From Taxillus chinensis (lineage: Eukaryota > Streptophyta > Magnoliopsida > Santalales > Loranthaceae), in NCBI GenBank assembly GCA_023512835.1, contig CM042084.1:54415031-54479030 (forward strand): 64,000 nucleotides of DNA, written 5' to 3'. Every line of letters begins with the position of its first letter. The stretch's first letter is position 1. Made by a program: the position numbers and the translations under genes. The notes under the pieces are model-generated. The model was not told the DNA's origin, searched no databases, and worked only from the letters and a program-made list of their open reading frames with translations. Positions 1-9,518 of this stretch are shown in pieces.

Positions 1-648
1 TCCAATAATATCACACAATAAAGAAAAGAATGCAAAGACAATACAATGACTTAGAGGTCTTGCATCCTAACTCCACACACCAAACACTGAGCACTAATAA
101 GTAATCACATGCTTACTTGACTCCTACCATTAAATAACCAATGTTGAATGCAAGATGAGTAGCAAATCAAACTATTACCCATACCCTAAATGTCACTCAA
201 GGGCTAAAAAGAAGTCAGCTCTCATTTTTTCATTTCTTTTTCACTCAACTTTAAGGGTTACTTAGGTCTATTATAAGCATTTCATGCTCAGCTAATATTC
301 AAAACTCAGCTCCAAAAACATGGTGATATCATTCAAAAGATAAAGACATGATTAAACCAATTCAGAGCACATTTTAACTACTTTAATACCCTTATCACAA
401 CATGATACTAATGTGGCATAAAAATTAAATTTTAAGCCAAAATTGCATACTTAATATCCATGCCTCCACAAGCAAATCATTCAAGCAAACAACACAAACA
501 ATCATGCAACTAAAAACAGTTTTTTTTTAATTAAATAAAACATGCAATCACAACATAAAAGACAAGCAAGTGGCTCAAGTCACTCCCATACACCACACTT
601 AAAATATGCTATGTCCGCATGGCATAAAAGAAGGAGTAGGAAAAACAC
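1..648 (-). other. 3' non-coding region of element B
   Basis: No ORF. The stretch is nearly identical to 4362-5030 in element A and its start to 6585-6765. In element sense it follows the third-ORF stop. About 45 to 60 bases after that stop lies a purine-rich AAGTGTGG motif (590-602) like the true polypurine tract of these elements. The rest is AT-rich with nothing else I can name. Confidence 0.7.
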
Positions 649-1969
649 TTACCCCTGGTTTGGCACACTGTAATAGTAGATGACATTGGCCACCATTCGT
701 CGCACCTGAGCCACAAAGTCACCCGACGTCTCGCCGCGCACTTCCCAATTTTCCTTCCCTTCAGAATACCCATCATGTAGTAGAAACAAAGATCCCACAA
801 CTGAATTGGTCAGGTCGTTGGGAATTTGCATTTCATTGTAGTGAATAAGAGGGAGCTTGTCCGCCAACAAGCCTTCTTTGATCATTGCCACTTTCATGCG
901 TTTGATGAACCCATGCACTAACCGTCTTTTTCCGTCTAGCAAACCCTTCGCCTTGGCTTGGATCATATAAGACAAAGATGGCCTACATCCGGATTCACAC
1001 GGACAAGTACATAGTGGCGGTCAATGTGCACCGGAATCGGCACCTCATGCATACCATGCCAAGGGCGGTGCCCTTCATTCTCTCCATTAATGCGTTGGCG
1101 CCACACCTCTTCGGACAAGGGTTGATTGAAAAGCTCACACAAAGATGATGGAAGTGTACCCGGCTAAGGGGTAATTATGAGGCTTAGCCTCCACTACATA
1201 CCGCATGGTCCTGCAGAAGAGGTCTATCTCGTCGGCATAGAGATATTCATCGCCTAAAATCCTTTGAAGGACAAACGAGGTGAAGAGGTCCATGTCCCTT
1301 GCAAATCGAGCCCTTAACACCTGAGAATTAATGAAGTCTTCAAATGCTACTTGACTCTCAGCAGATGATATGGCTGGATCAATAATTAAATAGATAGGAG
1401 GGCCAAGGAGGTCTTCAGGTTCGGCGGCATGTAGGTACCCCAAGAGACAGGGATGTATAACAGGCACAATAGCCTTGAGAATATGCAGGATCGGTAAAAG
1501 GCCGGAAGGGTGAATACCCTTCGCCGGCTTTGTCTCCTCTTGAGGCCGGAAGGGTGAATACCCTGTTGCTTGCGCCGCCTCCTCTGGGTGAGAGTAAGAT
1601 GGCTGAGCTGAAGGTTCTGGTTGAGGTGGATCTGCCTGGGCTGGATAAAAATCTTCAGGAGATGGAGAGGGTTCTTCATCAGATATCTCCACTATAGGAG
1701 AATGTTTTGATGCTTTCCTCTTGCTCAAAGCCTTCCAAATTTTGCCTAGGAGGCCTTTGACTTCTTTGTTGTCCTTCCTCAGGGCTTCCACTCGCTACTG
1801 GGTTCTGGCATTCGCCTCCCCGAGCCGCTGTGTTTCTTGCCTCCAAGCTTCGTAGATGCAGGGGATGAGCTTCGGGGCCTCCCATGCTCTAGGTGATGCA
1901 TGAGCAGCTACATCTGGGGCCTCCCACGCTCTGGTTCTAGGCTGTGAAGTAGCTTGTTGGTCTCCAGAG
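649..1969 (-). pseudogene. third ORF of element B, C-terminal part with Ulp1-like (C48) domain
   Basis: Homologous along its length to the third ORF of element D (39181-41501). From right to left it encodes a lysine-rich segment (KEVKGLLGKIWKAL near 1770), a low-complexity Pro/Glu/Gln linker, a helical region, then the Ulp1-like fold. The catalytic His is in RHYVLVRV near 1020-1040; the Asp (YDPS type) and the Gln and Cys (QFSCGIFV near 795-815) are still encoded but in other frames, so at least two frameshifts separate the parts. The ORF ends in YYYSVPNQG at 649. Known C48 members process or remove ubiquitin-like proteins; activity here is impossible without repair. Its 5' half lies at 8353-9384 beyond inserted element A. 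Confidence 0.75.
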
Positions 1970-1974
1970 ATGAG
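1970..1974. repeat. target-site duplication of element A, left copy (ATGAG)
   Basis: ATGAG directly abuts the TG end of the LTR at 1975 and is repeated exactly at 8353-8357 after the CA end of the other LTR. Joining the flanks restores continuity of the host third ORF. Confidence 0.92.
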
Positions 1975-3471
1975 TGACAGACAAGATTTTTAGCCTCTCT
2001 AAAAGAGCTAGCTAATGTCGTTAAATCTCTCTTCAAAATAATAAATTCCCTAAGTTTGCACTAAAAGAATAGCAGCAAGAAAGGGGTCGAACCCACAGGG
2101 ATTAGCCTAGTTCTCTAGTTCTCAAATCAAATCACCCAATTACTCTTGTTCTATAAAATGTCTTGGCAAAAAGTTTTCTTTTTTAAACTAAAGATCTAAT
2201 TTTTATTTGGTTTTCGAATAAACAAAGAAAGTAAACTGGTTTTTGGATTAAGATTCAAGGATTAAAAGCATCTAGGGTCACAATTTCACCTCCCTATGTT
2301 ATCTCTACCTGGTTCATGATATTAGGGTTGTCGATTGAAAACATGTTAAACACAAGCCAAGGACAACAAATGGTCATTGAGGTCCTTTTTAAGAGTTGTA
2401 TGCCAGAATGGTCATCTAAACACACAAACATGCAAAGCCAATAAATCATACTTGCAAAAGGATAATGATCACACCAATTACAAATAAGTTATGAATCTCA
2501 ATCCGCCCCAGACTAGGGCTAAGAATATCAAGGTGTACATCCAAAGATAGAATTAAGAACAGATTCATAAAACATGCAAAACTCAATCATCCAAACCCAA
2601 TATTCATAAACACAGCAAAGCAACAAGGGGGCTACATTGCTCCCCTAGATTAAAAGACTACTCACGCATGATTACAAGCAAACACAAAGCAAAAAAGCTC
2701 AACATCTTCTTATTGATCACGCGCACAAAGAAAGCTTCAAATCCAGGCTCCAAAATCCGCGACGGCTGCTGCGACGGCTGCTCTCCTAGGTCAAGGAGCA
2801 CCTCCAAGTCGTGGAGCCTCTCTCTCTCTCTAAAACGTGTAGGGGGGTTAGGCATTCAAAGCATGGGGTGTGGAGCTCTTATTTATAGAGTTTGGATGGG
2901 CCTTGAGGTGTGTAACCTAGCCCACTTATCAAAACGATGTAGTTTTGATAAGTAACACTCGAAACATTAAAAACTCTATCTTCCATCCACAATTTGGACG
3001 TGGGCCTTCAGGAACAAATGATCAGCATGGAAAAACGATTGGATCGGTCCAAAAATATCTCTGCACGCCAATTTGCACGTGATATGGTGAATTCACGTGC
3101 ACCTCCAAATCAGCTCAAACTTCTCCCCAAGCTTCCTTGCATCATGTAGAGGCCTGAGAGGCAAAAATAGGCTTGCACGTGAAATGGGTGAATTCACGTT
3201 CAGCTCCAAATGCTCTGAAATTTCTGTGGTAGGTATATGACATCATTCTAAGAAACTTTTGTTCTTGCACGCAAATTGTTTGAGGCCATCTACTATGTCA
3301 AAAGTGAGGTCCAAAATCTGCCAAAACAGCTTAAAAACGCATGTATTTGCAACTAGCATCTTCCTAGGGGTTAGAGCAAATATATATGATATATGAGGCA
3401 ATAAGGCTCTAATCATGCTCTTAAACATCCTAAATAAACACTAGAATAACGGCATAAAATGCACGTTATCA
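1975..3471 (-). repeat. 3' LTR of element A
   Basis: 1497 bp, starting TGATAACGTGCA in element sense (right end) and ending CTGTCA (left end). Nearly identical to 6852-8352. The start TGATAACGTGCAT is shared with the LTRs of element D, although the bodies differ. Element-sense features: a run of CACGTG and GCACG motifs (3060-3215), one ACGT-centred palindrome (2927-2950), a TATA-type box CTCTATAAATAAG (2877-2889) and a CT/GA-rich tract (2818-2832) downstream of it. Confidence 0.93.
2877..2889 (-). promoter_or_regulatory. LTR TATA box of element A (3' LTR)
   Basis: CTCTATAAATAAG on the minus strand, about 40 bases downstream of an ACGT palindrome and upstream of a GA-type tract. The same arrangement recurs at 7758-7771 in the other LTR and in the C-family and D LTRs, supporting a Pol II promoter of the LTR. 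Confidence 0.65.
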
Positions 3472-3488
3472 AATACACCACACTTGAA
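3472..3488 (-). other. polypurine tract of element A
   Basis: Element-sense CAAGTGTGGTGTATT directly before the LTR. It corresponds to AAGTGTGGGGGGATT in element D, so two purines have become T; position and context (GCTTGAGGACAAGC just upstream) are conserved. Confidence 0.75.
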
Positions 3489-5009
3489 CCGTTGCTTGTC
3501 CTCAAGCAAAAACATACAAGCATGCAAAAATAAAATAAACACGCAGTCAAACAGAAGAAAAATAAAATAACAATCAAGGAGAATCATGGTTTCCTAAGCA
3601 TGCAACTCTATCATGATGAAATGGGAATTTAAGCATCAAAATGAGTCATAACTTAGTTCATTCATGTCCATATCCCTAGTCCAACAACCATGCAATATCT
3701 CCACTTAAATTTCAGATATGAGCAAGCAATCCATGATAAAATAGCACCTAGTTTCCCTTTAAGTTCTTATCAAGGATAAGCAGCCTCACTCAAATATAAT
3801 AATTCTCAAGCCCAATACCTATCAATGAACAATGGATGGAAAACTCTATCTCTACACTCGCCATCAGCTATTGATTAAGTACTTGCCAAGCAATCATGAG
3901 AGTTCCCTATTGTGCTCATCAAAGAAAACACACTCTCTATTCTACTTTATTTGAACTCACACGCTAGTCTAAACTCAATAAACTCACACTCTATTCTAAT
4001 AACTGATAAAACAAAACCATGAGCCAAAGAATTGAGCTCAACATTCTTAAAACAAAACACAATTAAGCCAATGTGGCTACAAATCTAAACAATTACACAA
4101 ACATCAGGCCATTGTGGCTTTTATTCTGAATCTTTTTTTTTTTTTTAGTAATAACCTTACAAGGTTGCATTTTATGCTCTCCCTTGATGGATTATTCACT
4201 CTTTTTTTTTTACTCACATAACACATAAATAAGACTGAATTTTTCTAATGCAAACCCCTTGCCATTTTGCTACATAAGGAGAGACAAAATAATTCATTGA
4301 TTCTCACATCCCATTTTCCAATTAAGTGATGGCTTTTTCACATTCTATATCACAGCCTTTTCCAATAATATCACACAATAAAGAAAAGAATGCAAAGACA
4401 AATACAATGACTTAGAGGTCTTGCATCCTAACTAAACACACCAAACACTGAGCACTAATAAGTAATCACATGCTTACTTGACTCCTACCATTAAATAACC
4501 AATGTTGAATGCAAGAAGAGTATCAAATCTGACTATTACCCATACCCTAAAATGGCACTCAAAGGCTAAAAGAAGTCAAGTTCTCATTTTTCATTTCTTT
4601 TTCACTCAACTTTAAGGGTTACTTAGGTCTATCATAGCATTTCATGCTCAGCTAATATTCAAAACTCAGCTCCAAAAACATGGTGATATCATTCAAAAGA
4701 TAAAGACATGATTAAACCAATTCAGAGCACATTTTAACTACTTTAACACCCTTATCACAACATGATACTAATGTGGCCCAAAAAATTAAATTTTAAGCCA
4801 AAATTGCATACTTAATATCCATGTCTCCACAAACAAATCATTCAAGCAAACAACTCAAACAATCATGCAACTAAAAACAGTGTTTTTTTTTTAAATAAAA
4901 CATGCAATCACAACATAAAAGACAAGCAAGTGGCTCAAGTAACTCCCTATACACCACACTTAAAATATGCTATGTCCTCATGGCATAAAATAGGGAGTAG
5001 GAAAAACAC
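3489..5009 (-). other. 3' non-coding region of element A
   Basis: No ORF of note. Matches 1-648 of B and, less closely, the 41502-42824 region of D on the other strand. Contains T-runs (4130-4146, 4201-4210) and the left copy of an internal direct repeat (3870-4540). A second AAGTGTGG purine motif lies at about 4950-4966, just after the ORF remnant, as in B and D. Confidence 0.7.
3870..4540 (-). repeat. internal direct repeat of element A, copy in its normal 3' position
   Basis: About 670 bp, from ATTGATTAAGTACTTGCC to GACTATTACC, repeated in the same orientation at 6076-6765. This copy is in the place where related elements have the sequence, so it is the source; the other is displaced to just behind the primer site. 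Confidence 0.9.
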
Positions 5010-5204
5010 TTACCCCTGGTTTGGCACACTGTAATAGTAGATGACATTGGCCACCATTCGTCGTACTTGAGCCACAAAGTCAACCGACGTCTCGCCGCGC
5101 ACTTCCCAAGTTTCTCTCCCAGCGAAATAGCCATCATGTAGTAGCAAGCAAAGATCCCACTGGAGTGATTTTGGTGTGGAAGCCTTTGAAGATGGCCTCT
5201 CTTT
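5010..5204 (-). pseudogene. third-ORF remnant of element A (last codons of the C48 domain)
   Basis: Element-sense 5157-5010 encodes the terminal segment REVRGETS-type to YYYSVPNQG, matching the end of the third ORFs of B and D. Directly upstream (5158-5204) the sequence is not coding but matches 9471-9515 of B, the region around the third-ORF TATA box. A large internal deletion therefore joined the promoter region to the last ~45 codons and removed the catalytic residues. Confidence 0.75.
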
Positions 5205-5426
5205 ATTAGTTAAGAAAGAAGCAAAGTCTCCTGCACAATGGTTAGCTTGCAAACAATTTATTGAATAAAATAAATAAAAGAAAATAACATAAAATAAAAC
5301 ACAACAATAAACATTGGGTTGCCTCCCAACTAGCGCTTTATTTAAAGTCTGTAGCTAGACTTTGTCATACTAAACTCAACCAATGTATGAAAGGCTTTCA
5401 TCCTTGCATTGTAAACCTCAGCAGTC
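5205..5426 (-). other. post-integrase spacer of element A
   Basis: Nearly identical to 10065-10225 of element B, the spacer that follows integrase. It has the GGGAGGCAACCCAATG motif that D shows after its pol stop (38200-38213). No ORF. Confidence 0.65.
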
Positions 5427-6104
5427 TCATAGACCATAGCAATCGGATGAATGAACCGCTTGTGGAAGCCACTTGAACTCCCGATTCAATTGTTGATAGG
5501 GAGACACCTCCACAAACTTATGGTTCTCCTTCCTCTCATTCCATCGAGGTGGTAACACAAATTCAACATACTCCACAATTGGAGTAGTCATGATGCACGC
5601 ATGGTTACCTCCTTTGTCAAGCACTTCCTTCTCTTGTATAAGGGAAGATGATTCCAAAGCAAACATAGTAGTGGTGGGCTCATGTAGCTTGTCTTCATAA
5701 AGAGTACCTTGGTTTGATGTGCCTTCAGATATGAGAATTATAGCATCATCATCCAAGATTTGTTGCTGCATCCTTGGGTTGTCATTTATTGGTTTCTCAT
5801 GTTCTTCTAACACCCCAGAACAATTCAAGTCTTCCTCTTCTTCTTGGATAGAAAAATTGTCCTCATAAGCTCCAACCATGGGAAGAGTTGAAGTGGATAC
5901 ATCACATGGGCTATTAAATTGTGGTGGAGGGACAACCTCATCATAATGAACCATTGCCCTTGTATCCACTCCTTGTTCTATAGCATCATTAATGGTTTGA
6001 CCATCTAGAATGCGAGCTTCATCTTCAGAATCATTATTAGTAGAAAACTCCCATTCTTGTGAGGCAGACGTCAAAGATTGATTAAGTACTTGCCAAGCAA
6101 TCAT
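5427..6104 (-). CDS. 225-codon acidic ORF of unknown function inside element A
   Basis: The only sizeable open frame in element A, running without a stop from ATG at 6104 to 5427. The product is acidic and Glu/Asp-rich in the middle (a QEEEEDL stretch), with no zinc knuckle, protease or polymerase motif, transmembrane stretch or signal peptide that I can see; the C-terminus is more basic and aromatic (REFKWLPQ). The first ten or so codons, including the start, come from the duplicated 3' non-coding repeat (6076-6765), so the present 5' end was made by rearrangement. I do not recognise the body. It may be a remnant of the parent's gag or pol flank, or a captured host exon. Whether it is translated is unknown. 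Confidence 0.5.
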   Translation of the reverse strand: MIAWQVLNQSLTSASQEWEFSTNNDSEDEARILDGQTINDAIEQGVDTRAMVHYDEVVPPPQFNSPCDVSTSTLPMVGAYEDNFSIQEEEEDLNCSGVLEEHEKPINDNPRMQQQILDDDAIILISEGTSNQGTLYEDKLHEPTTTMFALESSSLIQEKEVLDKGGNHACIMTTPIVEYVEFVLPPRWNERKENHKFVEVSPYQQLNREFKWLPQAVHSSDCYGL

Positions 6105-6765
6105 GAGAGTTCCCTATTGTGCTCATCAAAGAAAACACACTCTCTATTCTACTTTATTTGAACTCACACGCTAGTCTAAACTCAATAAACTCACACTCTA
6201 TTCTAATAACTGATAAAACAAAACCATGAGCCAAAGAATTGAGCTCAACATTCTTAAAACAAAACACAATTAAGCCAATGTGGCTACAAATCTAAACAAT
6301 CACACAAACATCAGGCCATTGTGGCTTTTATTCTGAATCTTTTTTTTTTCTTTTTCTTTTTCTTTTTTTTAGTAATAACCTTACAAGGTTGCATTTTATG
6401 CTCTCCCTTGATGGATTATTCACTCTTTTTTTTTTTACTCACATAACACATAAATAAGACTGAATTTTTCTAATGCAAACCCCTTGCCATTTTGCTACAT
6501 AAGGAGAGACAAAATAATTCATTGATTCTCACATCCCATTTTCCAATTAAGTGATGGCTTTTTCACATTCTATATCACAGCCTTTTCCAATAATATCACA
6601 CAATAAAGAAAAGAATGCAAAGACAGTCACAATGACTTAGAGGTCTTGCATCCTAACTAAACACACCAAACACTGAGCACTAATAAGTAATCACATGCTT
6701 ACTTGACTCCTACCATTAAATAACCAATGTTGAATGCAAGAAGAGTATCAAATCTGACTATTACC
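6076..6765 (-). repeat. internal direct repeat of element A, displaced copy beside the tRNA
   Basis: About 690 bp, same orientation and almost the same sequence as 3870-4540 (size differs through a T/C-rich run at 6341-6369). Its right edge GACTATTACC is joined directly to the tRNA-derived sequence beginning at 6764, and its left edge at 6076 runs into the acidic ORF. Confidence 0.9.
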
Positions 6766-6773
6766 GCATGTCA

Positions 6774-6845
6774 CGCGTTGTAGTATAGTGGTAAGTATTC
6801 CCGCCTGTCACGCGGGTGACCCGGGTTCGATCCCCGGCAATGGCG
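6774..6845 (+). tRNA. tRNA-Asp(GTC)-like sequence captured at a retrotransposon primer site
   Basis: 72-nt cloverleaf: D arm 6783-6798, anticodon arm 6800-6816 with anticodon GTC at 6807-6809, variable loop TGAC, T arm with TTCGATC loop, discriminator G at 6845, then CCA at 6846-6848. A-box (TAGTATAGTGG) and B-box (GGTTCGATCCC) are intact. The first two acceptor pairs are lost (positions 1 and 2 are C and G, mismatching C and G opposite), position 4 pairs G-T, the other four pairs hold. CCA is not encoded in plant nuclear tRNA genes, and here the 3' end coincides exactly with the primer-binding site of element A, whose LTR ends three bases further on. So this is best read as a reverse-transcribed primer tRNA, not an ordinary gene, although a gene finder would probably call it. 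Confidence 0.85.
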
Positions 6846-6848
6846 CCA
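6831..6848 (-). other. primer-binding site of element A (tRNA-Asp)
   Basis: Minus strand reads TGGCGCCATTGCCGGGGA, complementary to the 3' end of tRNA-Asp with one change (CGTTG in D is CATTG here). It is three bases (AAT) from the LTR end at 6852. Element D has the same site at 32551-32568. Confidence 0.92.
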
Positions 6849-6851
6849 ATT

Positions 6852-8352
6852 TGACAGACAAGATTTTTAGCCTCTCTAAAAGAGCTAGCTAATGTCGTTA
6901 AATCCCTCTTCAAAATAATAAATTCCCTAAGTTTGCACTAAAAGAATAGCAGAAGAAAGGGGTCGAACCCACAGGGATTAACCTAGTTCTCTAGTTCTCA
7001 AATCAAATCACCCAATTACTCTTGTTCTATAAAATGTCTTGGCAAAAAGTTTTCTTTTTTTAAACTAAAGATCTAATTTTTATTTGGTTTTCTGAATAAA
7101 CAAAGAAAGTAAGTTGATTTTAGGATTAAGATTCAAGGATTAAAAGCATCTAGGGTCACAATTTCACCTCCCTATGTTATCTCTACTTGGTTCATGGTAT
7201 TAGGGTTGTCGATTGAAAACATGCTAAACATAAGCCAAGGACAACAAATGGTCATTGAGGTCCTTTTAAGAGTTGTATGCCAGAATGGTCATCTAAACAC
7301 ACAAACATGCAAAGCCAATAAATCATACTTGCAAAAGGATAATGATCACACCAATTACAAATAAGTTATGAATCTCAATCCGCCCCAGACTAGGGCTAAG
7401 AATACCAAGGTGTACATCCAAAGATAGAACTTAAGAACAGATTCATAAAACATGCAAAACTTCAATCATCCAAACCCAATATTCATAAACACAGCAAAGC
7501 AACAAGGGGGCTACATTTCTCCCCTAGATTAAAAGACTACTCACGCATGATTACAAGCAAACACAAAGCAGAAAAGCTCAACATCTTCTTCTTGATCACG
7601 CACACAGCAAAGCTTCAAATCCAGGCTCCAAAATCCGCGACGGCTGCTGCGACGGCTGCTCTCCTAGGTCAAGGAGCACCTCCAAGTCGTGGAGCCTCTC
7701 TCTCTCTCTCTAAAAATGTGTAGGGGGGTTAGGCATGGCTAGCAAGGGGCGTGGAGCTCTTATTTATAGAGTTTGGATGGGCCTTGAGGTGTGTAACCTA
7801 GCCCATCTATCAAAACGGCATAGTTTTGATAAGTGACACTCGAAACATTAAAAACTCTATCTTCCATCCACAATTTGGACTTGGGCCTTCAGGAACAAAT
7901 GATCAGCATGGAAAAACGATTGGATCGGTCCAAAAATATCTCTGCACGCCAATTTGCACGTGATATGGTGAATTCACGTGCACCTCTAAATCAGCTCAAA
8001 CTTCTCCCCAAGCTTCCTTGCATCCTGTAGAGGCCTGAGAGGCAAAAATAGGCTTGCACGTGAAATGGGTGAATTCACGTTCAGCTCCAAATGCTCTGAA
8101 ATTTCTGTGGTAGGTAGAGGACATCATTCTAAGAAACTTTTGTTCTTGCACGCAAATTGTTTGAGGCCATTTACTATGTCAAAAGTGAGGTCCAAAACCT
8201 GCCAAAACAGCTTAAAAACGCATGTATTTGCAACTAGCATCTTCCTAGGGGTTAGAGCAAATATATATGATATATGAGGCAATAAGGCTCTAATCATGCT
8301 CTTAAACATCCTAAATAAACACTAGAATAACGGCATAAAATGCACGTTATCA
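6852..8352 (-). repeat. 5' LTR of element A
   Basis: 1501 bp, TG..CA ends, matching 1975-3471. In element sense: start at 8352, CACGTG-rich block (8090-7940), ACGT palindrome with one change in the core (7808-7832), TATA box (7758-7771), GA-type tract (7696-7712), end at 6852. Confidence 0.93.
6864..6868 (+). terminator. possible Pol III terminator (T5) after the captured tRNA
   Basis: Five T residues 18 bases beyond the tRNA discriminator base, inside the end of the 5' LTR. The spacing would suit Pol III termination, but the same T-run is in the other LTR (about 1987-1991), so it belongs to the LTR and its use here is coincidental if it occurs. Confidence 0.35.
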
Positions 8353-8357
8353 ATGAG
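8353..8357. repeat. target-site duplication of element A, right copy (ATGAG)
   Basis: Exact repeat of 1970-1974, directly after the CA end of the LTR at 8352. Confidence 0.92.
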
Positions 8358-9384
8358 GGCCATTAATTCTTCAAATTGGGCATTAGTGATGTGCCCATTA
8401 GTGACTGCCCAATTGATGACCTCCACTTCGCTCACCACCTGCCCACTAATGCCTTGAAAGAAATTGAAAATGTCTTCTTTGTGTACATTGAACTGCATGT
8501 ACATGGCAGTGAGTCTGTATAAAGTCTGCTTCCTTTGATCCAAATGAGGAGAAGTCTCCCTTGCAAAGTCCGTGGATCGCTCCACATGAACACTGTGCCT
8601 AGCGGGCTGTAATGGAAGAGGAACATTGGTTGCCCAATGACCTCCTGGTACTGACCCCCAAACCTCCTTCACTTGCAATACTCTTAACACCCAAGGAGAA
8701 GGAAAAGTAATGCTCTCCATGGAGGAAAATTGCAAGCAGCATGCTTTGAAATATCACACACAAAATTCTCGCCATTTATCTGCTTGGATGAGTTTTTCTT
8801 CCACCATTTAAAAATGGTAGTGGCCCAATCCACATTTAGCATATGATCAATGCTATACATGAACTCCATGTGTGGCTTAGGCACACTATCTAGCCCAATG
8901 ATCCGAATCAATAAGCATTTCCCTACCAGGTAAGCTAGGCATCTAAATTTTCCAACAAAACCATTCTTGGTATACCGCCTTCGACTTTGAAATTTTCTAG
9001 TATAGTTACATGCGACCAAATTCTCCTAGGCTTAGGCGAGGGAAGCTATTACTAGGTTCAGGGAGGTTAAAGCAATGTCTAATAATTTCAGGGGTAATCC
9101 CGACATAAACCCCTTGCACAACCCCTATCGGTTCATCCTCACTCCCAAGAGACAGATGCATAGAAGTCTTGTAGGGCAGAATAGGAAATAGCCGGGTCGG
9201 GCGATACTAACCTTTGTAATCCCGAGTTTGAATTTTAACAGGCCACCTCTCTAGCCCAGGCCAAATCCGAAGCCTCCAAAGCTGCATATCAAGAGCATGC
9301 CCCAAGAGTATCTCCTCCTCGGTTTGGCTATCAGCAGCTAGGTGAGTGCACCTCCTCTTGGCCAGTCCTCCTTGTGCGCACCAT
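8353..9384 (-). pseudogene. third ORF of element B, N-terminal part
   Basis: Starts at ATG 9384 with MVRTRR, as does the third ORF of D at 39181 (MVRTRRARQ). The matching segments follow in order: the DLNLGDYG-like region, GFVGKFRCLAYLVGKCLL (8900-8960), a DWATTIFKWWKK segment, and YMQFNVHKEDIFNFFQG (8430-8510). Several frameshifts separate them. At 8353 it is broken by element A and resumes at 1969. The N-terminal half resembles what databases often call a putative plant transposon protein; I infer this from memory of the family and could not check it. Confidence 0.65.
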
Positions 9385-9506
9385 CTTTGGAATGAGAAAA
9401 TAAGAACAAGAGCGAAAAAACCAAGAGCAAGAGAGCAAAAGGGCGAGCTTCTCTAATACTCGGATCCGGGAGTGATTTTGGTGTGGAAGCCTTTGAAGAT
9501 GGCCTC

Positions 9507-9518
9507 CCTTTATATAGC
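9507..9518 (-). promoter_or_regulatory. internal TATA box before the third ORF of element B
   Basis: Minus strand GCTATATAAAGGGAGG, about 125 bases before the ORF start at 9384. A TATA box at the same relative place occurs in D (39089-39100). Upstream (9560-9990) the sequence is rich in CACGTG motifs like those of the LTR U3 regions. Confidence 0.5.

Larger units (their letters stand above)
1975..8352 (-). mobile_element. Element A: non-autonomous Athila-like LTR element with captured tRNA-Asp
   Basis: 6378 bp with two well-matched LTRs (1975-3471 and 6852-8352), TG..CA termini and a perfect 5-bp target duplication. Orientation is minus: the tRNA-Asp primer site lies at 6831-6848 and the polypurine tract at 3472-3488. 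The 3.4 kb interior has no gag, protease, RT, RNase H or integrase. In element order it holds an antisense tRNA-Asp, a copy of the 3' non-coding region (6765-6076), an ORF of unknown function (6104-5427), the post-pol spacer, a scrap of the third-ORF promoter, the last codons of the third ORF, and the 3' region. It must have been mobilised by an autonomous relative of the B/D type. The close LTR match suggests it is younger than B; I did not compute divergence. Confidence 0.92.

Noticed and set aside
6774..6845. Ordinary nuclear tRNA-Asp gene
   Set aside because: It carries CCA, stands exactly three bases from an LTR end in the primer-site position, and has a scrambled 5' acceptor end; a free-standing gene would not.
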